In this document: positions 45,714 to 53,972 of the stretch, piece by piece
How positions within the stretch are numbered: the first letter of the stretch is position 1
How the letters are laid out: every line of letters starts with the position of its first letter
Assembly: GCA_020635195.1 (NCBI GenBank)
Contig: JACKAG010000007.1
Coordinates: 1-64,000 of the forward strand
DNA: 64,000 bases
DNA from: Deltaproteobacteria bacterium
GTDB taxonomy: Bacteria > Bdellovibrionota_B > Oligoflexia > Oligoflexales > Bog-1112
Direction: 5' to 3'
Program-made: the position numbers and the translations under genes
Notes under the pieces: generated by a model
Databases searched by the model: none
What the model was told of the DNA's origin: nothing
The model's input: the letters and a program-made list of their open reading frames with translations, nothing else

Positions 45714-45763
45714 ATATAAAAGAAAAAATTCAGACCTTGTTAACCCATAAAAACAGCGACTCC

Positions 45764-47656
45764 TCAGTTATAAGAGCCTGTCAGCGTCAGACCGGAGTAG
45801 TCATTATAACCCCGGATCATGATGTGCCAGTCTCCGGAAGAAGGGTAATCAAAGGAGCAGGACTCTTCATTGCCTGATTTCCATGGACGACAGTTAAAGA
45901 CCTGAGCAGAAGGTTCCTCACCAAAGCGTACATACAAATCGGCATCACCCTCACCACCAGAAAGACTGATCTGTAGATGACTCTGACCAGGGAGGACCTT
46001 CATAACAAAAAAGCTTTCCTCACCTTCTTTACCATGAAGATTTTCCAGTGGGATACCATTTCCAAGATCGCCATCATCACCACCATCAGGGGCTGGAATA
46101 TCCGGAGGAGGCTCACCTGGCTCATCTGAGCAGGTCACAATACCGACTTTCTGAAAAGCAGCCCTCACATCATTGGTGTTATATTCCAGATCTTTGGCAG
46201 CCTTCCATGCACCGCAGGCTCCTTCCTGAAAGTCTGTATTTTCATTCCAGTAGATCTGATTTGCCCGGACGAAAATATCAAAAGCCTTACGGGTGTCCCA
46301 GCCATCTGTTGTGGCAAGATGATAAAAAGCCTTATTAAAGATACCAGAACTGAAATGAACATCCATACCATCCCGGTACTCACTGATATGGCCAGCAGAA
46401 AACCCATCTCTGGAAGGGTCCTGCATATAGCGCAGAGCACCTTGTGATGACTTAAAAACAGAGGCTCCAACCAGAAAGTCATTATCACCATTTAAATAAA
46501 ATTTTGCCGTTTCTCCGGCTGCATCGGAAAAAAACTCATTCAGACCTCCGGACTGGTCACGGTAAGCCAGACCCGAATTCTGTTCTGTAAATCCGTGGCT
46601 CACTTCATGAGCAATAATATCAAGTCCGACCAGAGGATAGAAACGACTCTCCCCATCTCCGAATGTCATCTGTGATCCATCCCAGAAGGCATTTTCATAG
46701 CCTCTGCCATAATGAACCCTCAGAACCAGCGGTTGAACAATAGGCCGCGTCTGATACCAGTCACGGTAAAGCTTAAAGACCAGTGAACCAAAATAATGAG
46801 CATCATTCATTGGGGCATAAGCTCCGTTGACTGCTCTGACGTTATTTTCAGGACAGTCGAACTGATGAACCTGTCCTCCGCTCGTCTTATGGTTCATATC
46901 AATCGTTCTGACCAGAACCTCACCTCCGGAACTGGTAACCATCCGGCAATCGTCACTCACTTCAAGAGCTCCATAATCCTGCCCAAAGTAGTAACGACCT
47001 GTTTTTTTGTTACCACCGGGACCCACGGCATCTCTGTGTGCCAGTCCTTCCCAGCGATCCAGAATCTGACCACTCAGCGCATCGACAATTCTGTAAGGGC
47101 GGGATGGAGATCCTTCATGGTCCTGAAACCAGGATAACTGCCAGACAAGACGTGCTCTGCCATCCTGATCCTGCCAGATCATATTCTTTGCCACAACAGA
47201 TGCAGCATCTGGCGCAGGAGCAGCAAAACCAGGGGACATACCATCCCCGAGAGCAGCTGAAAGAGCAGCATCCGCAGATATCACATGATTCAGGTCATCA
47301 GGCTGAATATCGTCCTCTATTCCTTTCAGCCATGAACCACTCACAGATTCCACGGTATCATGCGAAGTTGCCTTCACTCCCAGAGACACTCCCCAGACAG
47401 GCCAGCCAAGATAGCTTTGCCGATATCTCGAGACACTCGCCCCCTCCTCTCCGGCAGGGATTTTCTGACCACGAATCAACGCCGTGGAGGATTCCGCTCC
47501 GATCAGTGAGCGAAGAGAAGGACTCTCTGCTGCAACCGGAGAAATAAAGGCAGATCCGTCCAGATCTGTTCTGATGCGTTCAGCTCCGTAACTGCTGCTG
47601 GCAATCAATCCAGCCAGCAAGGCAAGCCCGAAGCGATGTCGGATGATATAATTCAT
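45764..47656 (-). CDS. Exported M4-family (thermolysin-like) metalloprotease
   Basis: A signal peptide (1-24) precedes an FTP/PepSY-type propeptide (about 30-210). The catalytic domain has the zinc motif HEVSH (350-354), third ligand Glu374 in GLNEFFSD, and transition-state His434 in DVHFSSGIFNKAFY. After an Asp/Pro/Gly linker (about 515-535), a pre-peptidase C-terminal (PPC) domain closes the protein (GDADLYVRFG ... CSFDYPSSGDW). The architecture resembles vibriolysin/pseudolysin. It is secreted as a zymogen and probably degrades extracellular or prey protein. Confidence 0.94.
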   Translation of the reverse strand: MNYIIRHRFGLALLAGLIASSSYGAERIRTDLDGSAFISPVAAESPSLRSLIGAESSTALIRGQKIPAGEEGASVSRYRQSYLGWPVWGVSLGVKATSHDTVESVSGSWLKGIEDDIQPDDLNHVISADAALSAALGDGMSPGFAAPAPDAASVVAKNMIWQDQDGRARLVWQLSWFQDHEGSPSRPYRIVDALSGQILDRWEGLAHRDAVGPGGNKKTGRYYFGQDYGALEVSDDCRMVTSSGGEVLVRTIDMNHKTSGGQVHQFDCPENNVRAVNGAYAPMNDAHYFGSLVFKLYRDWYQTRPIVQPLVLRVHYGRGYENAFWDGSQMTFGDGESRFYPLVGLDIIAHEVSHGFTEQNSGLAYRDQSGGLNEFFSDAAGETAKFYLNGDNDFLVGASVFKSSQGALRYMQDPSRDGFSAGHISEYRDGMDVHFSSGIFNKAFYHLATTDGWDTRKAFDIFVRANQIYWNENTDFQEGACGAWKAAKDLEYNTNDVRAAFQKVGIVTCSDEPGEPPPDIPAPDGGDDGDLGNGIPLENLHGKEGEESFFVMKVLPGQSHLQISLSGGEGDADLYVRFGEEPSAQVFNCRPWKSGNEESCSFDYPSSGDWHIMIRGYNDYSGLTLTGSYN

Positions 47657-47837
47657 AAAAAACCCTTTTTTTTAATATATTCCAGATATCCCAGTCTGGT
47701 TCTTCGGAAAGAGTGGAAGAAAATTAAGCAAATATATAAAATATAAAAAATAATTAATGTTTATAATGTAATACAAACAGAGTGATGCACTACACCAGAT
47801 CGACGCAATGCACCAACTAAGATAAAGAGGCAAAAAA

Positions 47838-47957
47838 ATGACTGAATACACACATCATGCTCAGGCCTGCGGTTCCGGCAAACAGAAGAAAAAAGAACGA
47901 CAGGAAGGATCACAGCAAACAATTTCAATGATTTTAAGTCCTCAGATTGCTTTCTGA
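47838..47957 (+). CDS. Possible 39-residue small protein
   Basis: AAGAGG (47825-47830) precedes ATG 47838 by 7 bases; the frame ends at TGA 47955-47957. The peptide is Lys/Gln-rich and begins MTEYTHHAQACGSGKQKKK. The stop lies inside a perfect hairpin, TCCTCAGA/TCTGAGGA (47939-47960). A real micro-gene is possible, but no homologue is recognised. The surrounding gap 47657-48017 is otherwise empty and AT-rich. Confidence 0.35.
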   Translation: MTEYTHHAQACGSGKQKKKERQEGSQQTISMILSPQIAF

Positions 47958-48017
47958 GGAAAAATGCAGCGAGAACCGACAGGTGGTAAGCGAAAACCTT
48001 TCCACAGGAGTGGTAAT

Positions 48018-48491
48018 ATGATGTTCAGACTATTAAGTGCAGCCTCTGGCATAATCATGATATTAATCGCAGTACTTCTCGAAGGTGGAAACGTGTCCTC
48101 ACTGGCTATGTTCACAGCGTTTCTTTATATCCTGGGTGGAGTCAGCGGAGCACTTTGCATAAGTTTTAGCCCGGATGAAATCAAAAGAAGCCTGATGATT
48201 TCACTTAAGAAAACGCCCGCAAAGAGGGAGCAATATCACAGAGCACTATCAATGTTTGATCTTTTAGAAAAATCCGCGATCATCTCAGGACTGACAGGTT
48301 TTATATGCGGCTTTATTCATACGATGGATACAGCAGAAGTAACCGGCAGCATAATGCCGGGACTTTCTGTTTCTGCAGTATCTGTCCTGTATGCTCTGTG
48401 CATCTGTCTGTTTATTTCTTCACCTCTGAAAAATAATATTGGATTCAGATTAAAAACTGGCAATTTTTCCGGCGAAGAGCAAAATCATTAA
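48018..48491 (+). CDS. MotA-like four-helix membrane protein, full copy
   Basis: Start ATG 48018 has AGGAG 7 bases upstream. The 157-residue product has four hydrophobic helices. The second (FLYILGGVSGALCISF) and the final pair (SGLTGFICGFIHTMD ... SIMPGLSVSAVSVLYALCIC) resemble MotA/ExbB proton-channel subunits. The cytosolic loop between helices 2 and 3 is only about 45 residues, far shorter than in MotA. A stator-like or orphan channel role is inferred. A near-identical, N-truncated copy lies at 52257-52670 and a fragment at 53888-53962. Confidence 0.65.
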   Translation: MMFRLLSAASGIIMILIAVLLEGGNVSSLAMFTAFLYILGGVSGALCISFSPDEIKRSLMISLKKTPAKREQYHRALSMFDLLEKSAIISGLTGFICGFIHTMDTAEVTGSIMPGLSVSAVSVLYALCICLFISSPLKNNIGFRLKTGNFSGEEQNH

Positions 48492-48738
48492 TGATGCCTG
48501 TGATGCAGTTGCTTCGCAATTTTCTAAGCAGCAACCCCTTTGACGCAGACCGATCATCACACTCCCACACAGAATCCCCAGGAAAATCTATAGTTGAATA
48601 CGTTTCCTCCGAAAATGCAGGGAGTACAGCGGTGAAAATAGAGATAACAGGAGAAGTTCGCTATTACATCAGAGGACACTGTTGAATGATTCGATTGAAC
48701 CGACTTAAGCATAAGCTTGTCAGAGGACGCAAAAAATC
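48090..48738. repeat. Duplicated segment, copy A (MotA-like 3' part plus ankyrin 3' end)
   Basis: 48090-48738 matches 52269-52882 at high identity. There is no gap through the coding part, and a 35-base shortening of copy B lies in the spacer. It shows duplication of a MotA-like/ankyrin gene pair. Confidence 0.85.
48674..48738 (-). pseudogene. 3' end of an ankyrin gene, truncated by mobile DNA
   Basis: The minus strand encodes the last 20 or so residues of an ankyrin protein ending IIQQCPLM-stop. This matches the end of the intact gene at 52808-53716 almost residue for residue. The match stops where the IS5-family element begins. The rest of this ankyrin gene copy is missing. Confidence 0.7.
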
Positions 48739-48808
48739 TAGGGCGTGTCGTCAGTTAACTTCCTGAAGATTCTGTGCTATATGATGCTCTCCTGAATCTG
48801 GAGGGCTC

Positions 48809-49258
48809 ATGACAGGAAGACGGTACAGTCTCAGAGATGATCAATGGGATAAAATTAAAGATCTTCTTCCAGGTAGTCATGGCTGGGTAGGTGGAACAGC
48901 AAAGGATAACAGAACATTTGTTGAAGCTGTGATCTATCGTTATAGAGCTGGCATTCCCTGGCGCGATTTACCAGAGCGATTTGGTTCCTGGAAAAATATT
49001 CATCGCCGTCATCAACGGTGGTCTGAATCAGGAGTCTGGGCAAGAGCCTTCCAAACTCTCTGCGATGATGCTGACAATGAATATGCGATGATAGATGCAA
49101 CGATCGTCCGGGCACATCAGCACAGTGCGGGAGCATCAAAAAAAAGGATGTCAGGCTATCGGCAGAAGTCGGGGAGGTCTCACAACAAAGATTCATGCAA
49201 GCTGCGATGCTCTTGGAAATCCAACGGGACTTCATTTAACACCGGGCCAGGCTCATGA
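48809..49258 (+). CDS. IS5-family transposase, first frame
   Basis: The N-terminal HTH-type region (YSLRDDQWDKIKDLLPG, YRYRAGIPWRDLPERFG) and the first catalytic Asp (MIDATIVRAHQH) are in this frame. An 8-A run at 49138-49145 lies where it must shift by +1 to reach the second frame. Its own C-terminal tail after that point has no similarity to transposases. Confidence 0.85.
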   Translation: MTGRRYSLRDDQWDKIKDLLPGSHGWVGGTAKDNRTFVEAVIYRYRAGIPWRDLPERFGSWKNIHRRHQRWSESGVWARAFQTLCDDADNEYAMIDATIVRAHQHSAGASKKRMSGYRQKSGRSHNKDSCKLRCSWKSNGTSFNTGPGS

Positions 49259-49571
49259 TCTGGAAGGTTTTGACGAGCTTTCTTCAGATTTAAAAGACCA
49301 GGAATTCTTCATTGCAGATAAAGCATATGATGCAGATGCGAGAGTCCGGGATGAGCTGAAAGCAAAAGGGATTACTGCTGTTATCCCTTCGAAAAAAAAC
49401 CGAAAAGTCGAACATGGCTACGACAAAGATTTGTATAAATCAAGACATCTGATCGAAAATTTTTTTGCAAAATTGAAACAATATCGGGCAATCGCAACTC
49501 GCTATGATAAGTTAGGGAATGTCTTTTTAGGAGCAATACATCTGGCAGCATCTGTCATTTGGCTTAACTGA
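49095..49571 (+). CDS. IS5-family transposase, second frame
   Basis: This frame holds the rest of the DDE domain: GRSRGGLTTKIHA, the second Asp in FFIADKAYD, and the Glu in SRHLIENFFAKLK. It becomes meaningful from the A-run at 49138-49145. A fused product by frameshift or transcriptional slippage is expected. Confidence 0.85.
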   Translation: MQRSSGHISTVREHQKKGCQAIGRSRGGLTTKIHASCDALGNPTGLHLTPGQAHDLEGFDELSSDLKDQEFFIADKAYDADARVRDELKAKGITAVIPSKKNRKVEHGYDKDLYKSRHLIENFFAKLKQYRAIATRYDKLGNVFLGAIHLAASVIWLN

Positions 49572-49581
49572 CGACACACCC

Positions 49582-49616
49582 TAATCAGCCCAAAGCCACC
49601 AATTGATGCGTTGTTC
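49582..49616 (+). repeat. Left inverted repeat of a 2.66-kb segment
   Basis: TAATCAGCCCAAAGCCACCA begins a 35-base stretch whose complement ends the segment at 52209-52243. The two match at 33 of 35 positions. It abuts the IS5-family element. Confidence 0.85.
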
Positions 49617-49781
49617 ACGATTTTTCTGAATCAGACGAAGAAATTCCAAGAAGGATAGGGTGGGACGTGACCCTCTCACCAGACTTCAATGATTTGAATG
49701 AGAGGGTTCGTCAGAAGTTACCCACTTCATGCATCCTATCGAGCATTTGCCTGAAAATATGAGGCTGAGTGTTCGAAATCT

Positions 49782-50180
49782 ATGGCAGCAAGCAAAACAA
49801 TTGGAAATCAAAGAAGATGTCCGGGCTGTACAAAATTTTTTGTAATTTGCAGATCATGTGATCGGGGGCACAGATACTGCTCATCAAACTGCAAACTCTA
49901 TGGAAGACGAAAAAGCTGGAAAAGATCGACTAAAATCTATCAACAAACCCCAATCGGAAAAAATAACCACTCTGAACGGCAAAAAAGATACCGCAAAAAC
50001 CGGCGACTGAAAAATTCCGAGACTCAGCATTCTTCAGAAATTGTGAAAAATTCCTTACAAACCATCCCAATCAAGAAAGTGGTGACTGGCATTGTAAGCG
50101 TCAGAAAACCCGGATTTGTTCCAGCGAGTAACTGTATTTACTGCCAGAGAAATATCCGCTTTTTTATTAATTCAAGCTAA
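49782..50180 (+). CDS. IS-associated Cys-rich small protein
   Basis: The N-terminal half has a zinc-ribbon-like set (RCPGCTKFFVICRSC, RYCSSNC) followed by a Lys/Arg-rich helix (RQKRYRKNRRL). Proteins of this kind are found next to IS21-like istA genes, as here, 11 bases upstream of the istA fragment. It may bind DNA. A weak or absent ribosome binding site precedes ATG 49782. Confidence 0.55.
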   Translation: MAASKTIGNQRRCPGCTKFFVICRSCDRGHRYCSSNCKLYGRRKSWKRSTKIYQQTPIGKNNHSERQKRYRKNRRLKNSETQHSSEIVKNSLQTIPIKKVVTGIVSVRKPGFVPASNCIYCQRNIRFFINSS

Positions 50181-50191
50181 AGGGAGGTTCT

Positions 50192-50581
50192 ATGGCCTAT
50201 ACACCGGAGTTAATCGCTCAGATAAGGCGACTGCATTTTCATGAACATTATACTATTCATGCGGTTTCCCAGGTCGTTAACCTGCATCGGGATACTGTCA
50301 AACGTATTCTTTATGGCGACCATTCCCCGGATTCAGGGCACAGCCGCCCAAAAATCACAGACCCTTATCTTACTGTTATTATGGAGCATCTGGACAATTA
50401 TCCGTCCATTCGTTGCACAAAACTTTTACGGATCATGAAGGATCGCGGCTACTGTGGGTCTTATAATTCGCTGAGGAGAACTGTATACCCCCTGAGAAAA
50501 AGGAAAAAAGAGAGCTTCAGACCCATGGAAGTATTTAAGGGTGAACAGGGTCAGGTAGATTGGGCTCATTGTGGCGAGTGA
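50192..50581 (+). pseudogene. istA: Truncated IS21-family IstA transposase
   Basis: GGGAGG precedes ATG 50192. The HTH (VSQVVNLHRDTVKRIL) and the region leading to the catalytic core (GEQGQVDWAHCGE) match IstA. The frame stops directly after the first catalytic Asp. The rest of the DDE domain and the istB helper are absent, so the element cannot move by itself. The 217 bases after it hold the abiE control region. Confidence 0.75.
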
Positions 50582-50733
50582 GGGTCGTTTTTTTGCTTTT
50601 TGCAACCTCTTATAATAGCGCTGAAATGCAGGTAATACATTATATTTATTTGATTTTTTGTAGTTTTGTGACAAACGTTTGAAAATTTCACACTACCAAA
50701 GCAGAACATATTTTGCTCTATCAAAATCAAGAA

Positions 50734-50787
50734 TTGACCCAAATTTTTATTTGGGGATTATTATATAATTTGACCCAAATCTATAAT
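50734..50787 (+). promoter_or_regulatory. Operator/promoter region of the abiE pair
   Basis: TTGACCCAAAT occurs twice (50734-50744 and 50770-50780). CCCAAAT also pairs with ATTTGGG (50738-50744, 50749-50755) as a palindrome with a 4-base spacer. TATAAT hexamers lie at 50764-50769 and 50782-50787. AbiEi antitoxins repress their own operon through inverted repeats, so this is a likely operator. Confidence 0.5.
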
Positions 50788-50798
50788 TGTGTCATATT

Positions 50799-51377
50799 AT
50801 GAAAATGGATACATTTTCCAAACTACCAAATATATTCTCTGCACACGAAGCAGAAGCAACAGGGATCAGACCCTATGACCTGAGAAAAGCTGTCACGACG
50901 GGATTTCTCGACAAAATTCACCGAGGCGTCTATCGAAAGGCGTCGGCTCCAGATGGTGGAATGTGGGAGGTTCTCCTTGCTGCTACCAAGAGAATACCGA
51001 CCAGGTGCTCTGTCGGGCTTATCTCAGCTCTTTCGTACTACGGTCTTACCGACACCATTCCTGAGGTTGTTTGGCTTCTTGCTGACCACACGACAAGGTC
51101 TTCACAGAGCGGCTTATCAATTGTCCGTCTCAGATCCCCTCACTGGGATGTTGGAATCTCTAATGAGGACGGGCTACACATCACAACAATCGAGCGAACA
51201 TTCGTTGAGCTAATTGCCTACAAGACCAGGTTTGGAGCTGATGAAGCATTTATTTCCCTTAAAGAAGCTGTTTCAGCAAAGCGAACTCACCCCTACGACG
51301 TTCTGATAGTTGCCCGATCTATGGGGCTAGAGCGGCGCATCCTCCCATCACTGGAGCCTCTTCTCTATGAACGTTAG
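50799..51377 (+). CDS. abiEi: AbiEi-type antitoxin
   Basis: The product has an N-terminal winged helix (DLRKAVTTGFLDKIHRGVYR) and the C-terminal antitoxin domain (ISALSYYGLTD; ITTIERTFVELI). ATG 50799 is preferred over TTG 50787. AbiEi represses the operon and counters the AbiEii nucleotidyltransferase in type IV toxin-antitoxin and phage-abortive systems. It overlaps the toxin gene by 11 bases. The frame is intact. Confidence 0.85.
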   Translation: MKMDTFSKLPNIFSAHEAEATGIRPYDLRKAVTTGFLDKIHRGVYRKASAPDGGMWEVLLAATKRIPTRCSVGLISALSYYGLTDTIPEVVWLLADHTTRSSQSGLSIVRLRSPHWDVGISNEDGLHITTIERTFVELIAYKTRFGADEAFISLKEAVSAKRTHPYDVLIVARSMGLERRILPSLEPLLYER

Positions 51378-52198
51378 TCGCAAGCTTAATGCATACGCCA
51401 AAGAACAAGGACTCGACATCAATAAGGTTCGCATCACCTTTGCACTGGAACGTCTGGTTGCTCGCATCGAAACCGATAAAAAACTCTCCGAGAGCTTGGT
51501 CTATAAGGGTGGCTTCGTTCTGCTAAAAACGACCTCAACTAATCGCTATACCGTGGACATCGACGCTTTAGCTCAGAGAATCATCAGAAGATGAAGCCAA
51601 AAATCGGATTCTTGCCGCTGTTGCAAGCAATCTCGATGATGGTATAGCTTTTGGAGATGCCAAATTATCCAACCTCGAGGTTGAAAGCGAAGAGTATGGT
51701 GGAATCCGCCTCAGTGTTAGATTTCAGCTCGATACATCTGTGATGGGTATTGAGAAAATGTCGCGCATGCCACTTGTTCATTTCGATGTCGCATTTGGAG
51801 AGTATCTTCCGGGAGCAGCGTCCAAAAGCAAAATGACCAGTATCTTGAGTGAACAACCTTCCCAGATTTCTTGGAGTGTCTATCCACTCGAATTCATCTT
51901 TGCCGAGAAGTTGCAAACTCTGGTGGCGCGAGGGCCGAGAAATTCTCGTGCAAAGGATATCTACGATCTATCGATCCTATCGAAAAAGGCTGACGACATT
52001 GAAAAGCTGAAAGCGGCCGTTGCAACTGTGTTCGAGAAACGGAAGACTGAGTTTCCCTCTGATTGGCCTCAATTTACATCCAGTCTTGACGTAACTCTTC
52101 TCAGGACTGCCTGGCCTTCTGTCCACCTTAAGAACTCGCAATCGTTCGATGAAGTTTATTTTGAGGTAAGCTCATTTCTTGCTGATATCTTCGGGTGA
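51367..52198 (+). pseudogene. abiEii: AbiEii-type nucleotidyltransferase toxin, frameshifted
   Basis: The first frame (51367-51594) holds the nucleotidyltransferase start (LVYKGGFVLLK, then RYTVDIDAL) and ends at TGA 51592. Coding similarity continues in the +1 frame from about 51580 (DEAKNRILAAVASNLDDG) through to TGA at 52196-52198. It includes YPLEFIFAEKLQTLVARGP and RAKDIYDLSIL. A single-base insertion or two-base deletion near 51580-51592 explains the break. The toxin is probably inactive, leaving the antitoxin as a lone regulator. Confidence 0.82.
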
Positions 52199-52208
52199 AA
52201 AAACCTGC

Positions 52209-52243
52209 GAACAAAACATCAATTGGTGGCTTTGGGCTGATTA
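52209..52243 (-). repeat. Right inverted repeat of the 2.66-kb segment
   Basis: It is the reverse complement of 49582-49616 with 2 mismatches in 35. It begins 10 bases after the abiEii stop and ends 25 bases before copy B of the MotA-like gene. Confidence 0.85.
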
Positions 52244-52256
52244 GTGCCGGAATGGG

Positions 52257-52670
52257 GTGATTACCTACAACGTGTCCTCACTGGCTATGTTCACAGCGTT
52301 TCTTTATATCCTGGGTGGAGTCAGCGGAGCACTTTGCATAAGTTTTAGCCCGGATGAAATCAAAAGAAGCCTGATGATTTCACTTAAGAAAACGCCCGCA
52401 AAGAGGGAGCAATATCACAGAGCATTATCAATGTTTGATCTTTTAGAAAAATCCGCGATCATCTCAGGACTGACAGGTTTTATATGCGGCTTCATTCATA
52501 CGATGGATACAGCAGAAGTAACCGGCAGCATAATGCCGGGACTTTCTGTTTCTGCAGTATCTGTCCTGTATGCTCTGTGCATCTGTCTGTTTATTTCTTC
52601 ACCTCTTAAAAATAATATTGGATTCAGATTAAAAACTGGCAATTTTTCCGGCGAAGAGCAAAATTATTAA
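52257..52670 (+). pseudogene. MotA-like protein, N-terminally truncated copy
   Basis: From 52269 on, this is the same sequence as the gene at 48018-48491, with very few changes. The first transmembrane helix and the ribosome binding site are missing; they are replaced by the end of the AbiE segment. A GTG at 52257 leaves the frame open, but expression is doubtful. Confidence 0.75.
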
Positions 52671-52882
52671 TGATGCCAGCGATGTAGTTGCTTCGCGCTT
52701 TTCTAAGCAGCAACCCCTTTGACGCAGACCGATCATGCACACTTCCACACAGAATCCCCAGAAAAATCTATAGGTAAAAATAGATAGAACAGGAGAAGTC
52801 CACTATATTACATCAAAGGACACTGTTGAATGACTCGATTGAACCGACTTAAGCATAAGCTTGTCAGAGGACGCAAAAAGTC
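52269..52882. repeat. Duplicated segment, copy B
   Basis: Partner of 48090-48738. It is followed by the intact ankyrin gene, which shows what copy A lost. Confidence 0.85.
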
Positions 52883-53716
52883 AGCAATCTCTGTACTACC
52901 TATCCACTCTGCCAGCTCAAGGGGAGTCCGACCATCCTTGTTAACCTTATTCACATCCGCCCCATTCCGGATCAGGGTCTCTGCGATATCTCTGCGCCCT
53001 TCCTGTACTGCATAATGGAGCGGTGTATTGCCGTGATAATCAGTCAGGTCCACCTCGGCTCCATTCCGGATAAGAAGAGCGATGACTCCTGTATATCCTT
53101 CCATTACGGCAAAAAAGAGAGGAGTCCTTCTGAGGATCTCTTCTGCGTTTACATCTGCCCCAGCCTCGATGAGATCTTCCGCGATCTCCGGATTATGTAA
53201 AAATATGGCCCAATGGAGGATTGTTTTACCATAACGACAAGCCTTACGATTCAGAGCCGATCCAGCTTTGATGAGAGTTTGTACAAGCTCTCTGTTTCTG
53301 GTTTTCATCGCCATAAAGAGTGGACACTCTCCGTCTTGATTTACGATATTCACACTTGCCCCGGCAGCGATGAGAAGTTCTACGGTCTCTTTGCTCCTCA
53401 CTTTGCGCATCACTGCCACATGGAGTGGAGTCTTGCCTGATATGTCCTCCTTATTCACATTCGCCCCGGCATCGATGAGAACCCTGACCGCATTTAAGTC
53501 ATCAGATACCGCTTTTAAAAGCAAATGGAGGATAGGCTCTTCATAACTGCCTGCCTTATTGACATCCGCCCCAGCCTGGACCAGCAGTATGGCAGCCTCT
53601 GTTTTACCATTCCTGGCTGCGGCCATAAGAGGCGTATCCCCTCCGTGTGGCCCGCAAGCTCCCAGAGCCAGACCGCCTCCAAAAATCACAAGCAAAATTG
53701 CAGCGAAAATTCTCAT
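52808..53716 (-). CDS. Exported ankyrin-repeat protein
   Basis: A signal peptide (MRIFAAILLVIFGGGLALG) is followed by about seven ankyrin repeats (TPLMAAARNGKTEAAILLV; TPLHVAVMRK; TPLHYAVQEGRRDIAETLI). Length is 302 residues. Its leader (AAAGGATCACAG-ATG) is nearly that of the ankyrin gene at 22098-22706. It is convergent with the MotA-like gene in each module, and its last codons are part of the duplicated segment. Confidence 0.87.
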   Translation of the reverse strand: MRIFAAILLVIFGGGLALGACGPHGGDTPLMAAARNGKTEAAILLVQAGADVNKAGSYEEPILHLLLKAVSDDLNAVRVLIDAGANVNKEDISGKTPLHVAVMRKVRSKETVELLIAAGASVNIVNQDGECPLFMAMKTRNRELVQTLIKAGSALNRKACRYGKTILHWAIFLHNPEIAEDLIEAGADVNAEEILRRTPLFFAVMEGYTGVIALLIRNGAEVDLTDYHGNTPLHYAVQEGRRDIAETLIRNGADVNKVNKDGRTPLELAEWIGSTEIADFLRPLTSLCLSRFNRVIQQCPLM

Positions 53717-53887
53717 TCTGTGATCCTTTTTTTTGATTCATTGCAGTGGACTGATTCCCGAAGGAACCTTCGTTTTCTGAAAACCTGTATCCGGAATCCA
53801 GGGCAACATAGCAAAATATATCCTACAGCGCAAAAAACAACTCCCCGTCGCTTACATCTGTAACCGTCCAGAACCAAAGAAAATCTA

Positions 53888-53962
53888 CCCTGAAAGTAAA
53901 ACAATATTAAATTCAGATTGAAATCTGGAAATTTTCCGACGAGAACAGAAGTTATTAAAATG
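53888..53962 (+). pseudogene. Third remnant of the MotA-like gene (3' end only)
   Basis: About 70 bases resemble the end of the MotA-like genes: ATTCAGATTGAAATCTGG and TTTTCCGACGAGAACAGAAG align with ATTCAGATTAAAAACTGG and TTTTTCCGGCGAAGAGCAAA. The stretch lies just downstream of a further ankyrin gene's stop, as in the other two modules. The 53717-53887 interval shows nothing else except a small CGAAG/CTTCG hairpin with four T's (53759-53776). Confidence 0.55.
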
Positions 53963-53972
53963 TAAGGATGCT

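Larger units (their letters stand above)
48741..49581 (+). mobile_element. IS5-family insertion sequence, IS427-like
   Basis: Ends are GGGCGTGTCGTCAGTTAA (48741-48758) and its complement (49564-49581), matching at 17 of 18 positions. A TA duplication flanks it (48739-48740 and 49582-49583). The 841-base element carries one transposase in two overlapping frames, as in the IS427 subgroup. It inserted at the junction between copy A of the MotA/ankyrin repeat and the inverted-repeat-ended segment. Confidence 0.88.
49582..52243 (+). mobile_element. Inverted-repeat-bounded segment with IS21 fragments and AbiE genes
   Basis: A 2662-base segment lies between near-perfect 35-base inverted repeats. 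It carries an IS-associated Cys-rich ORF, a truncated IstA, and an abiEi-abiEii pair. No intact transposase remains inside. It separates two copies of the MotA-like/ankyrin module and has removed parts of both. It may be a decayed transposon or a passenger region mobilised in trans. The 180 bases after the left repeat contain an imperfect hairpin around GACCCTCTCA (about 49662-49712). Confidence 0.65.

Noticed and set aside
48491..48685. 64-codon plus-strand frame after the MotA-like gene in copy A
   Set aside because: The duplicated copy has an early TAG in this frame, so it is not conserved. It also overlaps the ankyrin 3' end on the other strand.
50655..50664. Further TTTTGTGACA resembling the ECF -35 element
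   Set aside because: On the minus strand the sequence 14 bases later is ATAAAT, not GTAT, and no gene follows in that direction.
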